38,050 nucleotides of DNA from Gammaproteobacteria bacterium (lineage in GTDB: Bacteria; Pseudomonadota; Gammaproteobacteria; DSM-16500): NCBI GenBank assembly GCA_013287845.1, contig JABDDA010000009.1, positions 1 through 38,050 on the forward strand, given 5' to 3'. This document shows positions 1 through 8,369 of this stretch, in pieces. The stretch's first letter is position 1; every line of letters starts with the position of its first letter. Both the position numbers and the translations under genes were made by a program. A model generated the notes under the pieces. It was given only the letters and a program-made list of their open reading frames with translations, searched no databases and was not told the DNA's origin.

Positions 1-1071
1 ATTGCGTGTTGGATTTTAATGGCATTCACTGCATTACTCACATTAGAAGTCACACTGTGTTTTCCTAAAGGCAGTCATATTATTTCAATGGCGAATGCAA
101 CATTAGGGCATTTAGGAAAAATAATTGTGTGGAGTGTGTATCTTTTATTTCTTTATTCATTAGTAGCTGCATATGTTTCAGGTGGACAAGATTTACTATC
201 AGGATTATTGAAACGAATAGGTATTGAAATGCCGCTGTGGCTTGCTGCTGTTTCTTTTTTAATTGTCTTTGGATCAATTGTTGTCGGCGGCGTGAAACAA
301 GTGGATTTATTTAATCGTATTTTTATGTTGATTAAAGTAATCAGTTTACTTTTGTTAATGATTTTTATTGCAAGTCATGTGTCAGTAAAAAATTATTCGC
401 AATCTGAATTTCATTATTTATTACCTGCGATGACGGTTGCGATTACGTCATTTGGTTTTTCTGTGATTGTTCCAACATTGCGTTATTATTTTTTAGATGA
501 TATTAAAAAAATTCGTTTGGCTATTTTAATTGGATCATTTATTCCGTTAGTTTGTTATACCGTTTGGATTGCAGTGATTTTTGGAACAGTGCCTTATGCA
601 GGTGATTCAAGTTTGTCACAATTAAAAAATTTATCGCAGCCGCTGACTGGATTATTAAATGCGATTATGTTTTATGTGCCTGCTAAAAATATTACATTAC
701 TGTCGGGTGTTTTTACTTCGGTTTGTATGCTCACTGCATTTGTGTGTGTATCGCTCGCGTTATTTGATTATTTAGCCGATGGATTAAAAATAGAAAAAGA
801 AGGCGTGTCAAAAATTTTTCTGACAGCTGTTACATTTCTTCCACCACTCGCTGTTGTTATTTTTTATCCGAAAGCATTCATTGCATTTTTAAGTTTAGCA
901 GGCGTATTTTGTATTTTATTACAAGCGATGATGCCGGCGATGATGGCGTGGAGTTGTCGGTACATTAAAAAAATGTCTGGGCCGTATCAAGTGGCGGGTG
1001 GAAAATTTGCGATTGCTGTTTCGATCATTGTTTCATTGGTTGTGGCGGTGGTGGCGGGGTTTCAATTATGA
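1..1071 (+). CDS. Aromatic amino acid permease (TyrP/Mtr-like), 5' truncated
   Basis: The reading frame is open from base 1, so the gene begins before the window; an internal ATG lies at 19. The visible 356 residues are almost entirely hydrophobic helices. The opening stretch (WILMAFTALLTLEV) and the later segment with SFGFSVIVPTLRYY resemble the hydroxy/aromatic amino acid permease family (TyrP, Mtr, TnaB), proton-driven inner-membrane importers of about 400 aa, so roughly 40-50 N-terminal residues are missing. The family call rests on pattern recognition. Tyrosine versus tryptophan specificity cannot be read from the sequence. The gene is followed by an accessory island on the same strand. 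Confidence 0.8.
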   Translation: MACWILMAFTALLTLEVTLCFPKGSHIISMANATLGHLGKIIVWSVYLLFLYSLVAAYVSGGQDLLSGLLKRIGIEMPLWLAAVSFLIVFGSIVVGGVKQVDLFNRIFMLIKVISLLLLMIFIASHVSVKNYSQSEFHYLLPAMTVAITSFGFSVIVPTLRYYFLDDIKKIRLAILIGSFIPLVCYTVWIAVIFGTVPYAGDSSLSQLKNLSQPLTGLLNAIMFYVPAKNITLLSGVFTSVCMLTAFVCVSLALFDYLADGLKIEKEGVSKIFLTAVTFLPPLAVVIFYPKAFIAFLSLAGVFCILLQAMMPAMMAWSCRYIKKMSGPYQVAGGKFAIAVSIIVSLVVAVVAGFQL

Positions 1072-1212
1072 AAAATAATTTTAATAAAAGAAAGATAAAT
1101 AAAAATAAGTCTAAAAAAAATTCTGTCGCATGGATTTGAATAAATTAATTTATAAAGCAGGAGTTATTTTGCATAAACGAAATCAGAAAAAACACATAAC
1201 ATATTATCTGGG

Positions 1213-1242
1213 TTCTTTGTGTTATAATAAAAACACAAAGAA
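1213..1242 (+). promoter_or_regulatory. Inverted repeat carrying a TATAAT box ahead of the TumE/TumA pair
   Basis: A perfect 11-bp inverted repeat (TTCTTTGTGTT at 1213-1223 and AACACAAAGAA at 1232-1242) is separated by 8 bases. A consensus TATAAT lies at 1223-1228, inside the repeat. No good -35 box is visible 16-18 bases upstream. A palindrome over the -10 box is the expected layout of a self-repressed toxin-antitoxin promoter. The role as TumA operator is inference; the repeat could also act as an RNA hairpin. Confidence 0.5.
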
Positions 1243-1277
1243 GCAGAGGCGTTCAAAAAAATATACTACAGCAGTAG

Positions 1278-1571
1278 ATGAGTTGGTTGAATTGCCTGAA
1301 AAAAAGAGGTAATGGGGTTTTGAAGTATTTTGTAACGGTTGATAAATTAGAACAGATTGTGCGTTATAGTCTTTCTTATATTAATTTTAATCTCTACGCT
1401 AAAGATAATGGTCGAGTGTTGGGATATGATAATTGCCATGGATATCATCACAAGCATTATATGGGGAATGAAGAGCACATAGATTTTATTAATTTTGAAG
1501 ATATTGTAAGTCAGTTTGAGCAAGAATGGAGGGTTTTACATGAAAAGGTTAAAGAACAAAAAAATAAGTAA
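1278..1571 (+). CDS. TumE-family toxin (DUF6516) of a toxin-antitoxin pair
   Basis: This small protein (97 aa from ATG 1278) has the core YSLSYINFNLYAKDNGRVLGYDN followed by a His-rich HGYHHKH stretch and a C-terminal FEDIVSQFEQEW helix. That layout matches the DUF6516/TumE toxin family, whose members pair with a winged-helix antitoxin encoded just downstream. The ATG at 1278 has no clear ribosome site. A TTG at 1320, nine bases after AGAGGT (1305-1310), would give an 83-residue protein starting MKYFVTVDKL and is a credible alternative start. The 3' end overlaps the next gene by 32 bases, which suggests translational coupling. The molecular target of the toxin is not evident. Confidence 0.72.
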   Translation: MSWLNCLKKRGNGVLKYFVTVDKLEQIVRYSLSYINFNLYAKDNGRVLGYDNCHGYHHKHYMGNEEHIDFINFEDIVSQFEQEWRVLHEKVKEQKNK

Positions 1572-1959
1572 TCCGAAATTGACTAAAACTTTAAAAGTTA
1601 AAACGGGTTCTGTTGAAGAATTTTTTGCAAAAGCAAGAAGAGTGATGCGCGCAGCAGACAAAGGAAAACCTATAAAAAAACAATGCGCTACTTTAATTTT
1701 TGTTGACCCCGTTGAAATGCTTCATTTTCTTAGTACAACAAAACTTAAATTGATTAATAGTATTAGAAAGAAGCCTGACTCAATTGCTAATATAGCGAAA
1801 ACAACCCATCGCAAAGTGGCTGCAGTGCGTCGCGATATTCATGAAATGGAAAGTGTGGGTATTGTAAAAATAAGAGAAGAAAGTAATCCAACAGGGCACG
1901 GCAAGCATGAAATTGTGAGACTTGTTGCATCAACATTAAAATTAGAAGCTTTCATTTAA
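1540..1959 (+). CDS. TumA-family antitoxin with winged helix-turn-helix (HVO_A0114 type)
   Basis: The 139-residue protein has a basic N-terminal tail (MKRLKNKK) and a MarR/ArsR-like winged helix at about residues 65-130, with IANIAKTTHRKVAAVRRDIHEMESVGIVKI as helix, recognition helix and wing. A strong GGAGGG at 1528-1533 selects the ATG at 1540 over a TTG at 1516. It overlaps the upstream TumE-like gene by 32 bases. Antitoxins of this class neutralise the toxin and repress the operon; the inverted repeat at 1213-1242 is the likely binding site. A stand-alone regulator is possible, but the pairing is typical of the family. Confidence 0.72.
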   Translation: MKRLKNKKISNPKLTKTLKVKTGSVEEFFAKARRVMRAADKGKPIKKQCATLIFVDPVEMLHFLSTTKLKLINSIRKKPDSIANIAKTTHRKVAAVRRDIHEMESVGIVKIREESNPTGHGKHEIVRLVASTLKLEAFI

Positions 1960-2253
1960 AAACACTTTACATTTAAAATTTTTTAATGTAATTTTCTTTT
2001 CGCTTTCCATTCTTAGTTGTACCTCTTAATGTTTATCAAGCTAACCAATATCTGTTTAATCATTTTTTTGATTGGCGTTATTGCGTGTCAATAAAACTTT
2101 TTTGCTGTGAGAGGCGCGGTTATTTAGATTGATTAATTTCCTGAGATAGCTGCGTCTTTCTTGCAGTAAATGAATTTTTTTGATGCTTGCAAAACCTGCA
2201 TCACTAATTAGAATGCATATTTCTTTATAAGCGCATTTTGACGGATAAACACT
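1960..2253. other. AT-rich intergenic region with no gene seen
   Basis: The 294 bases between the antitoxin and the next gene contain no convincing reading frame, RNA gene or strong terminator. The region presumably carries the promoter of the following two-gene cassette, but no clear -35/-10 pair was found. A weak GGA at 2242-2244 is the only ribosome-site-like signal before the ATG at 2254. Confidence 0.5.
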
Positions 2254-2922
2254 ATGCTTGATCCGAGGAATAGTCGTACTAGCGAAAATAGGACTCGACT
2301 AAAGAATGTTTTAAAAACTACTAATCATAATCTTGGTGAAGCGTATGAAAGCATTCTTAATGTGTTAAATGCGGACAACATTCCAGACAATATACGAATG
2401 GCAGCATTCGGTATAAGAGAGTTATTAAATAAACTCCCAGATTATATTAACGTGCCTTTTGGAAAAAAAACTGACAAATTAGGTATGCTAACTGATAAGC
2501 TGAAAGCAAAATGGGAAGATCAAAAAATTGAAGCGTACCTTGAAATAACATGGCTTGATTTTCACATAGAGCGAATAAAAAATTTCCTCATAGAATGTAG
2601 AGGTTTCTTTCAACTCAACGATCAAATACATGTTTTAAGAAAAGAAAAAGCAATTGCAACTTTAAGAACACTTAATACAAAGCATAGCGAAGAAAAATTG
2701 CCAGAACAGGTTGAAGAAGCAATTGCAATGCAATGGAATGCATTTCTAGATTATTTTAATGGGACGCTTCATTCTGAATATGGCTCAACGGATAAAGATT
2801 TATTTATTTTACGGCTATCCCATTTAGAAGAATTCTTAATTGGATTATTGGAGCCAGATGTATTTGAATCAATGCACGATATTGATGAAATCATAAAATC
2901 AGGTGAGAATGATGCCCACTAG
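2254..2922 (+). CDS. Unrecognised 222-aa protein, first gene of a two-gene cassette
   Basis: I do not recognise a family. The protein is soluble, with no signal peptide or membrane segment, and appears mostly alpha-helical with alternating Lys/Glu-rich helices. Notable stretches are IRMAAFGIRELLNKLPDYI (about residues 48-66), a central YLEITWLDFHIERIKNFLIECRGFF (about 97-121) and a C-terminal FILRLSHLEEFLIGLLEPD. No nuclease, kinase or helix-turn-helix motif is visible. Its end overlaps the next gene by 11-14 bases, so the two are almost certainly cotranscribed and translationally coupled. The position beside a toxin-antitoxin pair suggests an accessory or defence role, which is inference only. 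Confidence 0.6.
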   Translation: MLDPRNSRTSENRTRLKNVLKTTNHNLGEAYESILNVLNADNIPDNIRMAAFGIRELLNKLPDYINVPFGKKTDKLGMLTDKLKAKWEDQKIEAYLEITWLDFHIERIKNFLIECRGFFQLNDQIHVLRKEKAIATLRTLNTKHSEEKLPEQVEEAIAMQWNAFLDYFNGTLHSEYGSTDKDLFILRLSHLEEFLIGLLEPDVFESMHDIDEIIKSGENDAH

Positions 2923-5647
2923 GAAACACGTCAAACAAGCACTCAAAAAAACTACCACAAAAGTAGCATACGATTATCTCTTTAAAAATTTAAAATCTCC
3001 TGATTGGATTGAAGCATTGGAGGCAGAAAATGTTTTTCAATCCCCCCCGCAAGTTTTAGAAATAGATGGAACACTTCAAGCTTCATTTTGGGAGCCATCA
3101 AAATATTTAGCGAGGATGGCGTCTTTTTCCCCAGAAAAAGTTTTATCCGCAATAAAAAAAATTCCAGCAACCAATAATCCACGAATCCATGAGGATTTTA
3201 TTAATGCTGCATTAGCTATGCCGCCTGAATATGCTAAAGAATTACAAAAAAAAGCGATTCAAAGCTTGGATAACCCATATCAATTATTACTACCCAGTAA
3301 AGTTGCCGAATTAGTTGTGTATTTTTTAAAAGTTCATTTAAACGATGAAGCAATACAAATATGCAAGAACCTTCTAGATATTCAACCTTCAGAGAAAAAA
3401 TATCAAATCTACAAACACAGATTTCTCAATGATTGGGAATTCAACGAAAAAATAAAAGAAATTAGTTTTCATCTTGAAAATTATGAGGTAAAAAATAATT
3501 TTGTTAAATTACTTTGCCGTAAATTAAAAAAATGCATGGAATACGAAATTAGCAATAGGGAAATAAATGGATTTAAAGATTATTCTTGCTCTTGGCGGCA
3601 AACAATTGCCAATCCAAATAATGATATCAATGGTGATGTGAGAGATGTACTCATTAATTGGATTGTTGAAACATACGAATCTTTACTTAATCAAAAACCA
3701 GAATCAATCAACGAGATTGTTCGTCATCTCTTAAGTCAACAATTTCCTATATTTAGTCGAATCGCTCTTTATTTATCTGAAAAAAATTTAAATCACCAAG
3801 ATGTTATAAGGACACTTTTACTAAATAACCAATTAGCTGAATCTAATGATGCTTGGCATGAGTATGCGGTATTATTAAAAAATTCATATTCTGCTTTATC
3901 TCAAAATGATAAAAAATTAGTTCTAGATTTTATTTATAACGTTACGTTTTTTTCCTCTAATGAAGAAGAATATCAAGAAAAAAACAAAAGAAGACGGTAC
4001 AGATTTTTATACCTTATTAGTGAATTTTTAGAAGGTGATGATAAAGTTAATTTTGACTCAATGCGCAAGGAGTACGGAGAAATAGATAATCCAACTTTTC
4101 TAATTTATATGACAGGAGTGCGCACAGGTTTTAGTAGTCCAATCAAGCCCAGTGATTTTGATAAAAAATCCATTGAAGAAATTGCAGATTATTTAAATAA
4201 TTGGATTCCTTCTTCAAACAACCCTTTTGGCGAATCCATTGAAGGGCTAGCTGGTGTGTTACAAAATTCGGTTGCTAACCGGTACATGGAATATATTCCA
4301 GCGCTCGAAAAATTGCACTTGACTAAGTGTATTTATTTGCGATCAATTATTTACGGACTTGAAAAGTCAGCAACAGAGACTAATAATTTTGATTGGCTAT
4401 CAATATTGAATTTTTTGATTTGGGCTACTAGCGATAACAAAAATTTAGAACCAGCTAATAATGATGACATTGATGCTGGTATATCAGGCATAAGAGATGC
4501 GGCTTGTCGTTTATTAGAAAAAAGCTTTGCCCTAAAATCAAATGAACCATCCTTAGAATATAAAGAATTAATTTGGGCAGTCATTCAAAATTGCCTAACT
4601 GATTCTGATCCCGATATTGATCGAGAAAAGAGATTAGATGCTGAAGATAAAGATTATTCTCAGTTAGCAATAAATAGCACGCGCAGTATGGCTCTTGCGT
4701 GTGGAATTCAATATGGTCTTTGGGTTATGAGGAAAGTGAACATACCAAAAGAAAAATCAAGCCTAAGAGATTATTTAGGATTATTTGATTCATTAAATGA
4801 GCATCTAAATATTAAATTTGAAAAATCTAAAGCGGTTCATTCTATGTATGGGCGGTGGCTTCCGTGGCTTCATTTGCTAGATAAAGATTGGACTTACAAA
4901 CATATTCAATTGATTTTTCCGCATGATAAAAATCAAGCAGATTTTCTTAATGCTGCTTGGTCAGCCTATTTATTATGCCAGCCCTATGATGAAATATTCG
5001 ATTTAATTAAAGCTGAATATTTATATGCTGTACAATTACTCAATTACTCACAGGAAGAGCCAAAACAAATTGAAACTCAGCTTTTGGATCATGTCGTAAT
5101 ATTTTTTCTTCGTGGAAAAATTAACTTTAATGATGAGTTAATGATTACATTATTCAATAAAAATAACATTAACATAATAAAACATCTTATTGACTTTGCC
5201 GGAAGAGCGACACCTGAAAAGTTCAAAACACAAGCCATTCAGCTATGGGAATTTGTTCTCGCTAAATGCGAACAGTTAACCGAATATTCACCACTAGAAG
5301 AGTTTGGCTGGTGGGTGCAACTCGAGTTCATTGATGATGAGTGGATTTTAGATCAAATAATTATTGTCTTATCGAAGAATAAGATTATTAATCATGTTCG
5401 TGGAGTAATGAATAGATTAATTTCATCTGCAGACACTTATCCACAAAAAGTTGCTCGAATTTTCCAACTCATTGTAGAAAACAGAATCAAAGAGCACGGT
5501 TTTTTTATGTGGCGAGATGGAGCAGAAATTTTAATTCCTATCTTATTAAAAACTGAGGCCAAAGAAGAAACAGTTACTATTGTTCGAAAACTTGGCGCTT
5601 TAGGTTTTACAGAATTTGGTCAATTCTTGACTCAGGATGCTAGATAA
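2912..5647 (+). CDS. Large unrecognised helical-repeat protein (about 911 aa), second gene of the cassette
   Basis: I chose ATG 2912, five bases after AGGTGA (2901-2906); ATG 2909 and GTG 2903 are alternatives in frame. The protein has no signal peptide or membrane segment and is built from amphipathic helices like a HEAT/ARM-type solenoid. The N-terminal 100 residues are distinctive: SPDWIEALEAENVFQSPPQ, then FWEPSKYLARMASFSPEKVL, then a NPRIHEDFINAALAMPPE helix. The C-terminus ends in a GFFMWRDGAEILIPILL segment and a GALGFTEFGQFL helix. No ATPase, nuclease or protease signature was seen. Large solenoids coupled to a small partner are common in phage-defence modules, but function is unknown here. 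The gene ends 75 bases before the convergent pot operon. Confidence 0.65.
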   Translation: MPTRKHVKQALKKTTTKVAYDYLFKNLKSPDWIEALEAENVFQSPPQVLEIDGTLQASFWEPSKYLARMASFSPEKVLSAIKKIPATNNPRIHEDFINAALAMPPEYAKELQKKAIQSLDNPYQLLLPSKVAELVVYFLKVHLNDEAIQICKNLLDIQPSEKKYQIYKHRFLNDWEFNEKIKEISFHLENYEVKNNFVKLLCRKLKKCMEYEISNREINGFKDYSCSWRQTIANPNNDINGDVRDVLINWIVETYESLLNQKPESINEIVRHLLSQQFPIFSRIALYLSEKNLNHQDVIRTLLLNNQLAESNDAWHEYAVLLKNSYSALSQNDKKLVLDFIYNVTFFSSNEEEYQEKNKRRRYRFLYLISEFLEGDDKVNFDSMRKEYGEIDNPTFLIYMTGVRTGFSSPIKPSDFDKKSIEEIADYLNNWIPSSNNPFGESIEGLAGVLQNSVANRYMEYIPALEKLHLTKCIYLRSIIYGLEKSATETNNFDWLSILNFLIWATSDNKNLEPANNDDIDAGISGIRDAACRLLEKSFALKSNEPSLEYKELIWAVIQNCLTDSDPDIDREKRLDAEDKDYSQLAINSTRSMALACGIQYGLWVMRKVNIPKEKSSLRDYLGLFDSLNEHLNIKFEKSKAVHSMYGRWLPWLHLLDKDWTYKHIQLIFPHDKNQADFLNAAWSAYLLCQPYDEIFDLIKAEYLYAVQLLNYSQEEPKQIETQLLDHVVIFFLRGKINFNDELMITLFNKNNINIIKHLIDFAGRATPEKFKTQAIQLWEFVLAKCEQLTEYSPLEEFGWWVQLEFIDDEWILDQIIIVLSKNKIINHVRGVMNRLISSADTYPQKVARIFQLIVENRIKEHGFFMWRDGAEILIPILLKTEAKEETVTIVRKLGALGFTEFGQFLTQDAR

Positions 5648-5722
5648 ACTACACCATATAGCATTAAATAGTTGAACATTAAAAATTACGAATTTTAAAA
5701 AAACGGGCACGAGCGCGATTTT

Positions 5723-6754
5723 TTATTCGCTCATCTTAAGCTCTTCCCAATATTTTTCATACACAGCTAGCGCACTATCTGGAATATCTGTTTGAAATTC
5801 TCCGCGTTTTAAAATCGCATGAGAAGGATACACGAGCGGATCATTTTTAATTTTTTCAGGTAATAAATTTTGTGCGGCGCGATTGGCTGTGGGATAAAGA
5901 TTATCTAACGCAATTTTCTGAGCAACATCTGCGCGCAAGATAAAATTTAAAAATTTATACGCATTCTCACGATGCGGCGCATTTTTTGTAATCGCAAAAT
6001 TATCGACCCAAATCACAAATCCATCTTCAGGATACACAAATTCAATTTGTGCTTTTTCTTGCTTCGCTTTAAACGCATCACCATTCCACGCCATTCCTAA
6101 ATTCGCATCATCATCAATTAAAATTGAAATCACGGCATCACTGTTAAAAAGTTTTATATTCGGATTCAATTCTTTTAGTTTTAAATACGCTTTTTTAATG
6201 TGATCAGAATTCGCATCATTCGCTGAATACCCTAATGTTTTAAGTGCAATTGAAAAAACTTCTCGTGCATCATTGAGTAACATCAATTGATCGGTGTAAT
6301 TTTTATTCCACAAATCCGACCATTTTTTAATAGCAGCTGAATGCGGATAATTTTTATTAATAAAAATTCCCGTCACGCCCCAAATAAACGGCGTGCTGTA
6401 TTCATTGTGTGGATCATACGATTGATTTAAAAATTCTGGATTTAAATTTTTAAAATAAGAGAGTTTATTTTTATCTAATTTTTCTAACATATTTTGTCTT
6501 CGCATGCGATCAATGTAATAGCTGGAGGGTTCAATGACATCGTATCCTGCGTTTTTAGTTGCACGTAATTTTGCATATAAAGTTTCATTGCTATCAAAAG
6601 TTGAAAAATTGACTTTAATTCCCGTTTCTTTTTCAAATTGTTGAATCACAGAATTCGGAATCACGCCGGGCCATGCGTACACATTCACACTGTTTTCTTC
6701 AGCAAAAGAAAGTGACGCTAAAAAAAATAAAATAAGAGAGAAAATTATTTTCAT
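5723..6754 (-). CDS. potD: Spermidine/putrescine ABC transporter, substrate-binding protein PotD
   Basis: This is a periplasmic polyamine-binding protein of 343 aa, the usual PotD/PotF length. A Sec signal peptide (MKIIFSLILFFLASLSFA, cleavage near residue 18) is followed by VNVYAWPGVIPNSVIQQFEKETGI, the typical start of this extracellular-binding family, and later by YDVIEPSSYYIDRM and FIWGVTGIFINK. The reading frame extends to 6823, but ATG 6754 places the signal peptide at the N-terminus and overlaps potC by 4 bases, as expected in this operon. It is the last gene of potABCD on the minus strand. Ligand preference (spermidine or putrescine) cannot be assigned. Confidence 0.9.
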   Translation of the reverse strand: MKIIFSLILFFLASLSFAEENSVNVYAWPGVIPNSVIQQFEKETGIKVNFSTFDSNETLYAKLRATKNAGYDVIEPSSYYIDRMRRQNMLEKLDKNKLSYFKNLNPEFLNQSYDPHNEYSTPFIWGVTGIFINKNYPHSAAIKKWSDLWNKNYTDQLMLLNDAREVFSIALKTLGYSANDANSDHIKKAYLKLKELNPNIKLFNSDAVISILIDDDANLGMAWNGDAFKAKQEKAQIEFVYPEDGFVIWVDNFAITKNAPHRENAYKFLNFILRADVAQKIALDNLYPTANRAAQNLLPEKIKNDPLVYPSHAILKRGEFQTDIPDSALAVYEKYWEELKMSE

Positions 6755-7518
6755 GGTTTTTTTCTCAACATAAATTGCGACAACATGACCATCAGCAATG
6801 TCACAATAAACATGACACTGCACAATGCATTAATTTCTGGTTTCACACCGAGCCGCACCATGGAATAAATTTTTAACGGTAAAATTTCAAAATCAGGTCC
6901 CGCAACAAAATAGCTGGTGATTACATCGTCGAGTGAGAGTGTGAAACTCAATAACCATCCCGCTAACAACGCCGGCCACAGCAACGGTAAAATAATTTTA
7001 TTAAAGATCACACCATCGGTTGCGCCTAAATCTTTTGCTGCTTCAAAAATATATTTATCAAAACTTACCATGCGGCTGTAAACAGTGACCACCACAAATG
7101 GCATGCAAAAAGTAATGTGCGCAAACAGTAATGTCCAAAATCCTAAACGCACATTAATTAAATTAAATAAAATAAGCATAGAAATGCCCATCACAATTTC
7201 AGGTGATAAAATTAAAATAAAAATGAGCGCGTACAAAAAATTTCTTCCGAAAAATTTGTAACGATATAAACTGACTGCAGCTAATCCGCCTAAAGCAGTT
7301 GCAATCGTTGCAGATAACACGCCTAATAATAATGAATGCCAAACAGACACCCACAAATCGGCATCTGTAAATAATTCTTGATACCACCGCAATGAAAATC
7401 CATGCCACAGCAATGAATATTGTGCGTTATTAAATGAATATGCAATTAACACAATAATGGGAATATAAAAAAATAAATAAATAAGTGTGACGTAAAAAGG
7501 AGAGGTCGCGCGCGTCAT
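6751..7518 (-). CDS. potC: Spermidine/putrescine ABC transporter permease PotC
   Basis: This inner-membrane permease of 255 aa has about six predicted transmembrane helices. The cytoplasmic EAA loop that contacts the ATPase is visible as FEAAKDLGATDGVIFNKIILPLLWPAL (about residues 158-184). FSLRWYQELF and LSLDDVITSYFVAGP are typical PotC segments. It overlaps potB by 4 bases and potD by 4 bases, so the genes are translationally coupled. It partners PotB in the membrane channel for polyamine uptake. Confidence 0.92.
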   Translation of the reverse strand: MTRATSPFYVTLIYLFFYIPIIVLIAYSFNNAQYSLLWHGFSLRWYQELFTDADLWVSVWHSLLLGVLSATIATALGGLAAVSLYRYKFFGRNFLYALIFILILSPEIVMGISMLILFNLINVRLGFWTLLFAHITFCMPFVVVTVYSRMVSFDKYIFEAAKDLGATDGVIFNKIILPLLWPALLAGWLLSFTLSLDDVITSYFVAGPDFEILPLKIYSMVRLGVKPEINALCSVMFIVTLLMVMLSQFMLRKKP

Positions 7519-8369
7519 AATAAATCTCGCTCTTTTTTACCGCGCGTACTTTTCCAATAAATTAAAAGTAACATCGCAAGTAATAATGCTAAAACAATAC
7601 TAATCGCTGATCCAAACGGCCAATTTTGCGAAATTAAAAATTGATTTTGAATTAAATTTCCAGCTAACACAGATTTTGCGCCACCTAATAAATCAGGAAT
7701 ATAAAAAATCGTCATTGCGGGTAAGAAAACTAAAATGCATCCCGCAATAATTCCTGGCATGGTTAAGGGTAAAATAATTTTTCTAAATGTCGTTAAACGA
7801 TTCGCACCTAAATCACGCGCTGCATCAATTAAACGATTATCTAAACGTTCAATATTGGTGAGCAATGGTAACACCATAAAAGGCAATAAATTATAAACAA
7901 GTCCAATGAGCACCGCTGTGTTATTAAAAATTAAAGGCAGTGGTGTATGAATCAATCCAATTCCCATTAAAAAAGAATTAATAATCCCTTTCGATTTTAA
8001 AATCGCAATCATTGAATAAGTGCGAATTAAAGAACTTGTCCAAAAGGGAATAATGATCAATAAAATAAGTAATCCTTTAAAAGAACTTTTCATGCGCGCG
8101 ATGATGTAAGCGAATGGATATCCCAACACTAAACAAATTAAAGTGCATAATCCTGCGAGATAAAAAGATTTTTCTAGAATTCTTAAATAAATAATATTAT
8201 TAACATCAATATAATTTTTAATGGTGAAAGGAAGTTGAATTAAATTATTTTCACTATGGCTTAATAAGCTTGCAATAATCACAAGGCCATATGGAACCAG
8301 TGAAAAAAATAATAACCAAACCCAAACAATGCTGAGTGAAAATAATTTAAATGTGCTGTCATTCTTCAT
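7515..8369 (-). CDS. potB: Spermidine/putrescine ABC transporter permease PotB
   Basis: This inner-membrane permease has 284 aa from ATG 8369, the usual PotB length. The frame is open to 8501, but that extension runs inside potA and has no family match. Predicted helices include LSIVWVWLLFFSLVPYGLVII. The EAA loop reads IDAARDLGANRLTTFRKIILPLTMPGI (about residues 192-218), and PFWTSSLIRTYSMIAIL is characteristic of PotB. The gene overlaps potA by 11 bases and potC by 4 bases. Confidence 0.92.
   Translation of the reverse strand: MKNDSTFKLFSLSIVWVWLLFFSLVPYGLVIIASLLSHSENNLIQLPFTIKNYIDVNNIIYLRILEKSFYLAGLCTLICLVLGYPFAYIIARMKSSFKGLLILLIIIPFWTSSLIRTYSMIAILKSKGIINSFLMGIGLIHTPLPLIFNNTAVLIGLVYNLLPFMVLPLLTNIERLDNRLIDAARDLGANRLTTFRKIILPLTMPGIIAGCILVFLPAMTIFYIPDLLGGAKSVLAGNLIQNQFLISQNWPFGSAISIVLALLLAMLLLIYWKSTRGKKERDLL

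Noticed and set aside
1130-1312. 60-residue reading frame upstream of the TumE-like gene
   Set aside because: It spans the inverted repeat with the TATAAT box, lacks any recognisable motif and has a low-complexity basic composition; the region reads better as a promoter.
5690-5722. Bidirectional terminator between the cassette and potD
   Set aside because: A GAGCG/CGCTC stem exists, but the T-run is separated from the stem by seven bases and the loop is poor, so it is not listed as a feature.
6755-6823. N-terminal extension of PotD
   Set aside because: It lies inside potC and would bury the signal peptide; ATG 6754 gives the correct family start.
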